From contig SADC01000434.1 of NCBI GenBank assembly GCA_004194705.1, positions 115,939 to 179,938 on the forward strand: a stretch of 64,000 nt of DNA, written 5' to 3'. The DNA is from Ditylenchus dipsaci (taxonomy: Eukaryota; Nematoda; Chromadorea; Rhabditida; Anguinidae). Every line of letters begins with the position of its first letter. The stretch's first letter is position 1. The position numbers and the translations under genes are program-made. Positions 44,724 through 55,903 of the stretch are shown piece by piece. The notes under the pieces were generated by a model. The model was given only the letters and a program-made list of their open reading frames with translations, was not told the origin of the DNA and searched no databases.

Positions 44724-45045
44724 GTGGCGTGGCGACATTTGCGGTACTCAATTTGCAAACGCGACAAATATCGGAAACGTTTTCAACGGAGGCGACATTT
44801 GCGGCTCGACAAATGCGGACTTTCTTTTTTTGCACTCTTTCGACCTCAAAAAGTATCCGCAAATGTTGCTTCTGCAAGTGTTCATTCGCATTTGTCGGGC
44901 CGCAAATGTCGGTACGCATTCGTCGGTCCGCAAATGTCGCGTCCGCTGATGTCGTTCCGCAAATCTCATTTCGCAAACGTCGGGCCGCTAATGTCGGTCC
45001 GCAAAATATCGAGTCCGCCAATGTCCGTCCGCGAATTAAGAATAC
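44724..45045. repeat. GTCCGCAAATGTC foldback satellite
   Basis: The right half is a run of about twelve units of CGGTCCGCAAATGT. The left half carries the inverted unit GACATTTGCGG (at 44732 and 44792). Open frames on both strands across it are repeat shadows. Confidence 0.65.
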
Positions 45046-46695
45046 AGTGCTATGCCGGTTATGTCTTATGCAGTTTTATTTCAGACTGTCCACGAAAATT
45101 TGATTGATGTTGAAGAAGAAACTAAAGTGCAATAATTTACCAGTCTTTAATAATCCCCGTTTCATATGAATTTTTCAGTCTTTAATAGGTGTCTCTCTTT
45201 GTCTGCTCATAGTGCCGCAAAAATTTCTGGTATCGATTTTCCATTTGATAGAGTGGATAACAAGTGGAAAGTATCAGTGGATAACCGATACTTTTTCACC
45301 TCGATTTGGAAAGTCTCTTGGTGAGTCTGATTCGACATCTATTATTAGAAATGTTTGATCGATCCTATTAGAAATATTGTACAAATTTTTATTTTAACAG
45401 TCGGTTTTAAAAAATTTGAAACTTTTGCCAGTAAGACCGCGGCACTCGATCGAGTGTATTACCGAGAGACGCGGTCATACTGACAAAACTTTCAAGTTTT
45501 TCAGAAACGACTGGTTAAAAAAATTGAGGTGAAACAGTGTCGGACCCTAGGCGGGAACGAACTTGAGGGAATGGTGTTATATCGAGGGTAGACGGTGCTT
45601 ATTATAAGTTTCGAACAGAAATTATTATTTGCTTTATGTAATACCAAAATTCTCTAGCTTATTGATTTTCTATCGATATAGGGTGTTTGGGAACACTTTC
45701 AAAAACAGTTGATGTGCGAGGGGGTATATCCAAGAAGCTTCTAATTTTTTCTAGAAAAGCATTGACATTCTAACCATGAATCATTGTGTTAACAAACAAT
45801 CATCAACGAAACAAAAATAGATTAGATCACAACAATAACTTCATCCCTCTATTTTATTAACACATAAAAAAAGCATGACAAAAAGAGTATTTCTAAAAAG
45901 TCTAGCAAAATATAAAATTTTGAAAAATCCACAAAAAGGTGTGCAAACAAAAGATATAAAAAGAACAAATGAGTAATAAATACATACTCTAATTCTGTAT
46001 TTATTTATTTTATTGTTCATGTTTTTTACTCTAGTTATATTTTGAAAAAAAATGTTACATCAATATTTTGCTAAGCATGTCAGAGTATTTTGCTTTATTA
46101 GCATTTTTATTAAGGCAGTTGAGTCAGGTAATAATTTTGTATTCGGAACTATTCTGCGTGATAGCTAACCAAAAGGCGCAAAAAAAATTTAAATCCTATT
46201 ATGAATTATGGACGCTAGTGTAGAACACGTATCTAAAATTGTCGTTGGCCCCATGTTGATTTTTTATAAAAAAAATAAGCCAAGTCTCCCTTGTTCATTA
46301 TGGTTACAGTGATACTGTGGATATGGTGATTTGGATCATCATAGTTAACGTAATCACCTTGATCGTCTCTACACCAAAACAAAAAGGGGACTAAGCTGTT
46401 TTGGAGCACTTAACCTCTTTTACCCCACCATTCAATAAACTTGAAATCCACCAGCAAATAAGCTTGAGAGACCGAGGCAAAAAAAAATCGGAAAACAAAA
46501 AAGCATTTAGAGGCTCTTTTTGCCCAGCTTCAGTGACTAAAAACATGCCAAAACATGCAAATAATCGAAATTTTAAAATGTCCAAAACTCAATTTTTTAT
46601 CAACCGGAACTCAAAAATAATGTCTTTTTTGAACTCCTGAGCAATTTTAGGTCGATATAGGGTGTCCGGAAACACTTTAAAAAAAATTTCATTTT

Positions 46696-46714
46696 GGGGG
46701 GGGGGGGGGGGGGG
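46696..46714. repeat. Poly-G run (19 nt)
   Basis: Nineteen consecutive G residues after CATTTT. The true length is uncertain, since such runs are poorly resolved by sequencing. Confidence 0.8.
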
Positions 46715-47132
46715 ATAATTGATGGGGACGGTATACTCCGGTAGGGACAAAATTTCCATTTTTACATAAAATGACTTTTTTGCATGAAAATAATCAAAAA
46801 GGGCAAATATATTGTTTTCGAGACTTTTTTTGAGATTTCAAAAGGAAATTTTCAAATGAAATTTTTTCGCCTTGATCCCCAAGCCGATTCACTGGTGTAG
46901 GTCAGGTTAATCGAGTGGTGGGGTTGTAGGTATATTTAGCCACTGTTTTAATGAAAAATCACCATGAGGCCAAGCCGAATTTCGGACACGTGTTTTACAC
47001 TAGGGTCGCGGTTATGAATCAATAATGAATTGCTATGCGTGGCCATGATTTTGCTCATCCCAGATACAGCCATACACATGTGGTACACTCAGAAATGACC
47101 CAATAAGTATAGGATATACATTAGGGTACAGT

Positions 47133-47365
47133 GGAGTCTCGATTTTGCGGCACCTATTTTTATAAATAGGTGCCGTAAATAAAGAATCTTGGATCGGATA
47201 AGCAGAAAATTTAGTCTTTTTGGAAACGACCGGCAAAATCGGAATCCTTGCAATATTTCAGAGCAGACTGGCGAATCACAGTTTGTAAAAGACTTCAAAA
47301 TCGAGGCGAAAAATGTATATATTTTTTAGGGTGAGACCGAACTTGATGGGTTGCAGTATAACCGA
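47133..47365. mobile_element. Pogo/Tigger-like MITE remnant
   Basis: Left end CAGTGGAGTCTCGATTTTGC, then the subterminal GGAATCCTTGCAATATTTCA and right-side GAACTTGATGGGTTGCAGTA blocks shared with the 21.1 kb element. The right terminus is degraded. Confidence 0.55.
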
Positions 47366-47664
47366 GACTTTGCCACTTTTGACGTTGAGCACTAAGTTAA
47401 TGAGACTTTTGCCACTTTTGACGTTGAGCACTAAGTTAATGTCAAAATTTAAATTTTTTTGCTCCCTTTAGGATTATAGAAAGAGGATAGATCGAAGAGT
47501 AGGAAATTGTTTTCAGGGGACATGGGTTTTTTTAAACATTAGTAATCTACGAGAATAGTACCAAGCCTTTGGTTTCGTTAAATATTATAAAAATATTTTT
47601 TTTTTTTGGAAAAATGATTTGTTTTCTTTAAATAAATATATAATAAATTTACTTGTTTGTTAAG

Positions 47665-49438
47665 ATATTACCACTGACAGAACTGCCGCTATGGCAGCTT
47701 TTGTTGCCGCAGAAAATTCCGATAAACAGTGTACACAGCGGCAACAAAGACTGCAGAAGACGTGCAGAAAGCCACAGATTTTCACAACAAAGCTAAATCG
47801 CTTCAATTGGAAGTCCAACAAATATTTGGTTTGGTGGTAGATGCAACAGACCTTGCTAAAGCTACCCCTTGAACACTGCTGCGCAATCAGCTGTAGCATT
47901 GGCTGCCGCTGCTGAGACTGCTGCTAAAGCGGAGCAAGCCAAGATAACTGCTACAAAACGCACAGCCAGAAGCAACAACAAAGCTAAAGCTGCTAGAGCT
48001 GCATTTGATGCAGCACAAATATCAACTGTAGATGCTGATGTTACTAAAGAAAAAGATAATGCTGAAGCAGCTAAAGTGCTTGCAGACAAGGCAGCTAAAA
48101 TATGCATAGCCGCACAGGACGAAGCAAAAAAACAAGCGGGTGAAACTGAAAAACAAGTTAAAGCTATAGAAGCAATAATTCCAAAATAAAGTTATTTACA
48201 CCTGAAGCAAAAGCCAAAGTCAGACAACAAGCCGATGCACTTATACAGTCAGACATAGCAGAACGTCAAGCCGAAGCTGACAGGCAATCAATGGCTGAGA
48301 GTGTGAGGTTGCCTCAATCAGCACAAGAAGGTCAAATTCAGCACAAACGCAACCAGGTGGTCAAAACAAGTGGTTCAACTTGATCAGCCGCAAATCCAGC
48401 AGTTTGATGATAATGTTGGAGATACTGGAGGTAAGATATTATGCGGTATTGGCTCTATTAAAGGATCAAGCCATCTTAAACTTTGACCTCCTGTTGATTT
48501 TTATGTTTTTTGGGATTTCGATTAGACAGCGTGTGTTAGGACGGACTAAAAAAACATGCTTTTTCGATGTTCAAAAAGAAGAAAATCAGGTTTCAGTCCG
48601 TCTAACATACGGTGGCTGATCCTTGCTTGAGCCTTGAGTCTAAAACTCAACAGGGGAAACAAGGCAAGGAATGGGTCCGATTGTTTAATAGGTCCGCAGT
48701 ATTGGTAAATGTTAAAAGAATTTCGTAGAATTTCGAATATAGCCCATTTTCACGACGAAATTTATCCAGGACCGGGTAATTTTATTTTATGTCTACATAA
48801 AATTACGTAATCGTAAACTAAATGTTTTCAGCAGCAGGAGATACAGACTCAGACTGTCTCAACCACCTGGAAAGATGTGGAGAGCCCTCTTTTGATGCTA
48901 ACTGTATGGGCACGTGTCAAAGAGAAAGTAAGCAATATTATAAAATTCAAATGTGAAGTTTTCCTTTGGCTTTTCCGAAATCGCGTCTAATTAATTCTCC
49001 TTTTAATTTCACTGGTACCTGCTTTACAAAATGTCCCGTCGGCGACGACCATGCTCTTCACTTAGAGCTGCTTATTTTAAATGACTTAAAAATCAAACAA
49101 AACACCGTCAAAACACAAACGGCGTGAGAAACATTTTTCGCGCCATTAAAATCTGAGTTTTCTAGCCAAAATGAAACAAAACTTAGGGTATTTTTCTCTG
49201 CGCGCACTGATATGAGGGTGCCAGATAACCAAGGTTCAATTTATCGAATTTTCTTTGTTCGCTTATTCAAGTAGAGTTCGGACGCCATCTGACCGAGTTA
49301 AACTGAACATAATAATAGTTTTGCTAAATTTCAGTCAATCGGCAAGACCATGGGAACTGTGCCAATTTGGCTAACTTGTGCAACGAAGAACACTATTTTC
49401 AATTGATGAGCGTTTACTGCAAACAGACTTGTGCTTGA
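47665..49438 (+). CDS. Secreted Ala/Lys-rich helical protein with two ShKT-like domains, gene B (5' incomplete)
   Basis: A paralogue of gene A. Exons: about 47665-48430 (helical Ala-rich part, for example AETAAKAEQAKITATKR and QQADALIQSDIAERQAEADR), 48832-48927 and 49335-49438. As in gene A, the helical exon ends GG-A-G|gta in phase 1 and the two ShKT-like domains occupy separate phase-1 exons. Their cysteine patterns are C-x6-C-x8-C-x3-C and C-x6-C-x12-C-x3-C, again without the outermost Cys pair, and the protein ends TCA. The first exon needs at least four single-base corrections (near 47750, the CCCC at 47868, 48185 and 48370). The signal-peptide exon was not found with certainty; 46077-46127 (MSEYFALLAFLL) is a weak candidate but in the wrong phase. 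AATAAA is at 49500. Confidence 0.75.
48515..48640. repeat. GGACGGACT-family MITE, copy 3, in gene B intron
   Basis: GTGTGTTAGGACGGACTAAA faces TCAGTCCGTCTAACATACGG, with outer AGGCTCAAG-type ends. The interior is an A/T hairpin. It is non-coding. Confidence 0.6.
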
Positions 49439-50820
49439 AACATGTTTTTATTACAGTTCTAGAATTATTAGTGTTTTTTCAATATTTTGAAAATAGTCAA
49501 ATAAACATTTTCATCCGATAATGACAGTTGGTAGGAAAATCCACGGCAGGACCACACTATACGGCGTAGCTCAATAATGGCAAAATTTTTTTTTGTGACG
49601 TTTCATCTGCTATAGCATGTTTAAAACATGTTTCAGGTGGTCTTCTCTGAAATTTTTTTGTTCAAAATTCGACTTTTTGCCTTGCTCCTGACTTGCCCTG
49701 CGTGGTCCTGACTTGCCCTGCCTTGGTCCTGACTTGCCCTGCTTGGTCCTTTAACCTAAAAGCGTATCTGGATGGTCAGAAAAGGTTGGTTCAAAAGTAT
49801 TCTACCATGTTTTGGTCACTGGAGCTTGGCAGAAAAGACTCTACACGCATTTTGATCAAGTGTTTTTCTCGGAATCATGTCTAAGGTAATGAGTGCGCGC
49901 ATCTCTAACCATAAAGCCCCCTGCGCCCCCGAAGGGGGTTGGAAATGAAATGCGCGCACCTTAGACACAAATAGTTCATAGAGAGCTTCTGTGTAGCTAA
50001 AAGGCTAAGCTTTCACTTCATTAGTCAATCAGCAAGCAGCTCGGCAGAACAGTGAGGTTAAGGCTTTGGCTATCTATGCCAGGCAAATGAGATCGTACTC
50101 TCGGTGTTAGTTTATCATGACAGATCTCTTTAAAAAGTAATGTCTCGCTAAATGCTGTTGAGAAAATAGAAAAAATAAAATCTCTGATTCTGACACCAAA
50201 TCCTTGTTCAGCGTTTTATTTTCGATTTCGAAACATTGACAAATTGCAAATTCGCTCAAGACAAAAAATATTTGACTTTTAAATTAAATGTTTATTGTCT
50301 TGATCGGAATTCAAAATTGGACAGTGTCTTCTCGAATGACAAGGGTAGTTTAAAAGCAAATCGACCACGCTGAACAATATTACAGAAAATCATTATTTGC
50401 TTTATGTAATACATTACAAAATTTTCTCTAGCTCATTGACGCCAATATGGTGCCTGAGAAAACACTTCAGAGAATTATCAACCTTGTTTGTTTAACTTAT
50501 ATAGCGCTTAACACTTTTAGTCCTATTAAGAAAGGTCTAAAGTCAGCCATATTGTGTTACTACTGCTCACTCACTTAGCATTATTTTGACCGTTGCCTTG
50601 TCCTTAAAAAGAGTTTTTTTAAATAGGATTAGTTTGACCAGAAGATTAGTGGCACTTTGCTCTTCCTGGACACTCTTTTGTTTAGAATGATGAGCTCTTG
50701 AAGCACGCAACTTTTGACTTAATGGCAATCTCTGTCTTTCTGTTATCGGTTTTTTAGGATAGAGATGATTTATTTACATTATTAAGTTTTTAAGATATCT
50801 TTTTAAAATTGCTTTTTCAG
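49439..50820. other. Spacer between gene B and the P/S/Q-rich exons
   Basis: It contains triplicated CCTGACTTGCCCTG near 49687-49742, a GCGCGCATC hairpin fragment (49840-49990) and otherwise AT-rich unique DNA. The exons that should precede 50821 may lie here, but I could not identify them. Confidence 0.5.
49840..49990. repeat. GCGCGCATC hairpin element, copy 5
   Basis: TTGATCAAGTGTTTTTCTCG, GAGTGCGCGCATCTCTAACC and GCCCCCGAAGGGGGTTGG are followed by ATGCGCGCACCTTAGACAC. The copy is shortened in its right half. Confidence 0.6.
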
Positions 50821-51227
50821 AAATGGTTACATGGTCAAAGAAGTCCATTGACTAGATTTTTTGTTCGATTTTTGAGTTCTCATATTTTTTCACCAAGTTA
50901 TTCACCGCCTTCAATGCAACAGCCTTCACAAATACTAGCGCTCCGGGTGGTGTGCACTAGGTCATGGAGAAGTGCTGGAGGTTTTTAAAGTTTTCATTAT
51001 GTTAATTGATTAGGCCAAAGATGATTGAGCGTTGAAAAATTGAATTTTTTTAGCAAAGTTTTGGAACAAATAACAAAAGCTGGGCGCCCTACGCTAGCCC
51101 AGCTCCACACTTTGCCTCGCCGTACTATTTTAATTCATGCTTTGGCACCGCCCCACTTTCGAACCAAGACGGATTACCACCCCAGCACCAACACACGCAC
51201 CGGAGCGGAAGGATCCACGACCGTTGA
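50821..51227 (+). CDS. 3' end of an unrecognised P/S/Q-rich protein (two exons)
   Basis: Exon 50821-50946 follows CTTTTTCAG and is open for 42 codons (it starts KWLHGQRSPLTRFF and ends SPPSMQQPSQILALR) up to a GTGGTG donor. Exon 51054-51227 follows TTTTTTTAG, is in the same phase, and adds 57 codons (SWAPYASPAPHFASPYYF and LPPQHQHTHRSGRIHDR) to TGA. AATAAA follows at 51351. The composition (Pro, Ser, Gln, Tyr, His) is like the low-complexity tails of transcription factors or RNA-binding proteins, but there is no folded domain here to prove it. The overlapping frame starting at 51025 is probably a shadow. Upstream exons are not located, so this is a partial model. Confidence 0.45.
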
Positions 51228-52159
51228 TGAATTGTCGTCTTTACTCGTCTGTTCTAGTGTTATTGTTTTGTGAAAAAACAATTGCAGAAAAAATCAAATC
51301 CTTAAAAAGCTTTCATAAAGATTGAAAAAGCACTCCTACATTTTTTCTTAAATAAATGGCAATTTATTTGTTGGACTCTCAAGACACTTGTAAATATGTC
51401 TTGAAAGACAATGGAACGCCTTCTAATTGCCGTTTAAAAAATAACAATGCAACATTCAGCAACAATTTCAAAAATGTTTAAAATATGTTTTCATTAATAA
51501 TGAGTTCTAGAGCACATAATGAACCAGTAATATATTTTGGTAATTTTTTGAGAAGATAATAATCTCTATTAGTCTGCCATGAATGCTCTAATAGGTTGAC
51601 AGTTTCTAATAATTGATACCCAATTGGCAGTAGTGGAGGATTGATTCCATTTTTGCCTTGGTCCCCCTGTTGATTTTTTAAAGAAAAAAAATTAGAACCA
51701 ATTATTTACTAGCACCCAAACCTTTTTTGAAAAGCTGTTTATTGCTTTCTCTTAACTCCAACGAGCTCTACTGATTTCACTTCTTGGGTTTAAGATTTTT
51801 CCCAAAAATCTGGAAATTGATCTCGAACTTGTCATATTTGGAGAATTGTAATAAACTTGACATATCGGCCTGGCAGAGTGAATACGTTATTTTGGTTTTT
51901 GAAAGCAAGGTCGACATCCCAGCCTCGATTAGATAGCCAATATTCCAAGTGAACATCTATTTATAGACTTCAATAAAAAACCTTGTATAGTGATAAATGT
52001 GCTATATCTGTAAATATATTCAAAAATGTAATTGCCTATAATTCCAAAGCTATGATTTCAAGAAAAATATCCAAAATTTCTTTGTTCACTAAATATACTG
52101 TTTCGCCTAATAGATTGAAAGTAAGTAATACCCAGTCTTACATAAATCTCTGTCAACAG

Positions 52160-52341
52160 GACTGCTGAAAAAGCAGCCCAGGGCTTTGATCTGCAGCAGA
52201 ATGGGGGAGGGATTTGTGTATTTGGGAGGAAGAGACATTGAGCCGCCAAAACCAGGAGGGGCTTATATGCACCCTGCCCCAAAACAGCAGCAGCTTCCTT
52301 TTACACAATGCTTATGTATTGGCAGGCCGCTGGACAAATAG
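52160..52341 (+). CDS. Possible terminal exon of unknown protein
   Basis: After a TCTGTCAACAG acceptor, one frame is open for 59 codons to TAG: P/G/Q-rich, including GRDIEPPKPGGAYMHPAP then KQQQLPFTQ. An overlapping frame beginning at 52311 runs past it (QIDERGSFIAAIVLGVLIWW) and ends at TAA near 52419. That would add a hydrophobic, membrane-like tail if the frame shifts once, as many exons in this window do. I recognise no family. It could be chance. Confidence 0.3.
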
Positions 52342-52595
52342 ATGAGCGAGGATCATTTATAGCCGCAATAGTATTGGGAGTGCTGATTTGGTGGCTATTG
52401 GGAACGGTCGAATTGTAAAGATTTACAATATTGATTGCTCCTAGTCTAGGTTGTCACACAGTTAACTAAGCTTTTCATATTTTTTATCTAATCTTTAGTT
52501 TTTATCCACTTTTTTTCAAAATTTCAAGCATGCTACCCACAACTGGAAGCCTAGGGTGTTGGCTGCACGACGATGTGACATTTGGTTCACAAAAA

Positions 52596-52848
52596 TACCG
52601 TATCCGCTCTAATTATAGACCCCTCTCTAATTATAGACCTCCTCCTCGACTTTGAGGTCTGTATCTTGGGAGAAGAGAAATATTTTGCAAATCTGTTTGA
52701 TACGTTTTCTTAACTCCCACGAGCTCTACCGATTCCCTTTTTTAGATTTCGGTTGAGCACCCGAAATTTCGAGATCAAATTTCAAAATTTTCCGATTTTT
52801 AGGAGGTTGAAAAATTATAGACCCGGCTATATTAGAGCGGATACGGTA
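52596..52848. mobile_element. TACCGTATT-family MITE, copy 4
   Basis: TACCGTATCCGCTCTAATTA faces TATTAGAGCGGATACGGTA. The ATTATAGACC units inside both arms and the CTTGGGAG...CTTAACTCCCACGAGC centre resemble other copies. It is non-coding. Confidence 0.75.
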
Positions 52849-54040
52849 TATGTTTTTTTAATAAAAATATTTTCAAAAAAACTACTATTAGTTTACGAAT
52901 AATTTTATTCGAAAATGTTTTCATAAACGTAGATATTTTTTGTGAATTCAATTTGAAAATTTTATGCCCACATCATGTAGCTAACACCTTAGGCTTCCAG
53001 TTGTGGAGTATCATGCTAAAAATTTTGGAAAAAAGTTCGATGAAAACAAAATAAGGTCCAAAAATGTGAAAAAACCGATTTAAGTGTGAGACAACCCTAT
53101 CCAGAGACTTTTCAGACTGCTTTTGCCATTAATTTGATTAAAATTTTTTTTGATTGTTTAGCCCTGAAACAAGATGTAAGACCAGTTCGATATATATAAA
53201 ACATGCAATTTATTTGTTGCATCAACCTTACAATCAAAATCGTTGCTCACAGTATTAATCCTTGTTACATAGAGTCTTCCCTGTGGATTCTCATGGTGTT
53301 TAACTAATTCGCTATGGTTTTTTTTTTGTAGTTTTCGATATTTCAAATAATAGTAACTTTTTCAGCAAAATTTTTTCTTGTCGCAATTGTGCAACTAAAT
53401 TTTTTTGAAAAATCAGATATCGAAAAAAAAATTGGGCGCTGCTCGGTTGCAACACCAACCCACGCGCCTCCTCAATATTTTTACGGCTCGACAATTAGGC
53501 TTAGCGCTCAGGTTTTGTCCTTAGCCTCAGACTCAGGACAATTCGCACTAATTTCAGCTTTTTTTTTCAAAAAAAAGTATGGTTTTAGGGGTACCTCAAA
53601 ATTATTGGTGGGCGGGAGATGTAAAACTGAGAAGGGGGTTATTAGGGTGGATGGGGGGGGGGTTGCTTTGGTTAAAAATGAGTTGCGTCAAAAAATGTTT
53701 GAAAAAATCAATTGAGTACTGAGATATGACCTAGAATTTGTAGTGATGGAATAAAATAACCACCATTTGACTTTAAGTAATACTATAACAAGCATGCTTT
53801 TTTCCGATTCCTGATGATATCTTATTTCTAGGAACGTCAGTAAAAAATTCAACATGAATTTGAACTTTTATTTTTATTCGGTAAAAAAAATCAAGAAAAA
53901 CTGATTTTGCGCCGTCAGCTATAACGATATTTGACTGTTTTCGAATTTTTATTTTATGATTTTTCACTTATAAAGTTACTTATTTGGTTTTTTAGAATTT
54001 TTCATTTTTCTAGTATTATGCTGCACTAAAAACCTTGAAG

Positions 54041-54389
54041 ATGAAATTTATTTTCTATGTGCTACTAAAATTTGGACAAATATGCTCTATTTATTCATTT
54101 ATTGGTCCATTTGGAAGTCGACAATCCAGCATATACCTAGCAGGAGCCTATTATTTTCGGTGGGTGAACAACTTAGAAACCTGCAAAAAATATTGGTCTT
54201 AATCATTTTTCATTATATAGTGATCATTTTCTTTTTTGTTCTGTAGTCTCTAAATCATATGCCACCATAAATGTGCCTAGTTTAGCGACCCATTTACATC
54301 TGTTTCCTTTTTCACACATTAGACTAAATGCAAATGGCGGTATGGTCAGTCAAGGGCCATTTATAGCAGTAATCGGTCATTATTATTAG
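54041..54389 (+). CDS. Small secreted peptide precursor, 61 aa, two exons
   Basis: Exon 1 (54041-54159) begins MKFIFYVLLKFGQICSIYS, a plausible signal peptide, and ends in phase 2 at a GTGGGT donor. Exon 2 (54323-54389) begins after CACATTAG with the single base needed to complete the codon and reads LNANGGMVSQGPFIAVIGHY to TAG. AATAAA lies 36 bp downstream (54425). The mature part would be about 42 residues, rich in Gly, Tyr, Phe and Ile, without cysteines, and with two GPF motifs (FIGPFGSRQ and QGPFIAV). The phase match, signal peptide and poly(A) signal support a real gene too short for ordinary ORF calling. I recognise no family. A host-defence or cuticle-associated peptide is only a guess. 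Confidence 0.5.
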
Positions 54390-55903
54390 CATGGATGCGC
54401 TGCTGCTGTGCAAACACACAAACCAATAAAGATGAGTCAATTTAGGCAGAGTGTGTAAAAGGGAGACATAAGGTCAATAAACCAAATTGTTTTAATCAGT
54501 TCACTCTAATATACAATTTCGATATAAACAGACACCAAAATGATAGAATTCATTCTTCAGAGCGAGATAAGTCAACTTGGTAGCGACTTTAGCAAAAAGT
54601 TCTAGTGTTTAGCATTTTCGCTAAATTTGAGAAAAAGCACACTTGCAGCCCGCAACTCAGCCCCCCACCCTCCCACTTGATCGAAATCCACCCCTCCCTC
54701 CCAAGTCATCAAAAGAGACGATGGAAGCCAAAAAAACTTTTGGGTGTAATTTTTTTTCCTTGATCCACCCCGTTGATCAACTAAGGGGGAAGATTCGAGG
54801 TACAATTTAGCCAAAAAATTAACTAGTTTAATAAAATCGACGGTGGTTTTTAAATAAAGCCTCAATTTGTATGGAAAAATGTCAACTAAATAGGTGTTTG
54901 AAACTAAAATAAAAAAATCTTTTTTTTTTACTAAAAAGCTGTCTATTTTAATAATATTGTGCAAGAGTGAATTGTTTGTTGTTTTTCATATTCTGGTTCG
55001 AAACATTAAAAATGAATTCTAGTAAACAACAAAAGTTCACCATTTTATTTTCTTTGCTACTTGCAGAATGTATATTTATAGGAAATCTAAACATTTTATT
55101 GATGGGAAAGTAGGGGAGATTGAAGGATATCATAACGGCCTCTGACTGGCTTGAGTGACATCAAATGATGCCCTCTGGTGGTGGTCATCAACATAAATTG
55201 TGTCCACCCACAACCAATATGTGTTCCACATAGCTATATGTAACCAACAAAATTATTACACAATGAACATTAAAAAAATAGCGGGGAGCATATCGAAAAT
55301 TCAGTCAAATCAGCTTGAGGGACCAAGGCAATTTTTTCTTGAAATTATAAACATGATTACAATAAGTGTTTTATTGGCTAGAATTGGCTAGAGTTAGTAT
55401 ATTTGATCTAAATAGATGCTTTATACATAGCTCTTTTTAACATCCAAAATATTAGTTTGTCATATCCAGCATTGACTATACGCTAATTTTGGATTCTGTT
55501 TTTCCGCAAATAATTTGTAATCAAACGGTTATAAAACATTTTCTCAACGCATGATCTTCCATTCTATTCTATCATTCGTATAACCTTTTGTGTTGGATTA
55601 AACAATAGTCTAGTAATCCAGTAAATTGTGCACATCCTCATCATTACTATTATTGTTGTTTGAAGAAGGGCAGTCTCTAGTAGTATTTGTCATCTCTTAA
55701 AGCCATCTATTCTTACCCAAAGTCAAATTGACTAAAGAGGATAATAGCTAGGTTTAAACACTCGGCAATGGCAGTCATTAAAACAGAAGTGCTTCAGACT
55801 ACAGTGCCAAATAAAATGAAACATCTTGCCATTTGGCTTATATCACCATTCATAAAAACAAAGTGAATAAAAATAACATTTTAAATATAAAAATCTTTTT
55901 CAG
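54390..55903. other. Spacer upstream of the contactin-like gene
   Basis: AT-rich. It contains a CCAAGGCAA core at 55320 and another (TCCTTGATCCACCCCGTTGA) at 54765. The signal-peptide exon of the contactin-like gene should lie here or further left, but I could not identify it. Confidence 0.45.

Larger units (their letters stand above)
42028..47664. other. Repeat-rich spacer between the two ShKT-like paralogues
   Basis: It holds palindromes (42783-43145 and 43393-43716), MITEs (43855-43956, about 45400-45600 and 47133-47365), a GCGCGCATC hairpin (44185-44440), a foldback satellite (44724-45045) and a 19-G run (46696-46714). Two weak exon-like pieces occur. One at 45085-45135, after TTTATTTCAG, is 16 codons to TAA. 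The other, at 45212-45321, has an open frame ending at a GTGAGT donor (including KISGIDFPFDRVDNKWKVSV). I cannot attach either to a gene. Confidence 0.5.
51228..54040. other. Spacer with one possible exon and a MITE
   Basis: The segment is mostly AT-rich and transposon-derived, including a TACCGTATC MITE (52596-52848) and a CCAAGGCAAA core copy at 51650. A short exon-like piece at 52160-52420 is described separately. Otherwise I see no gene. Confidence 0.5.
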
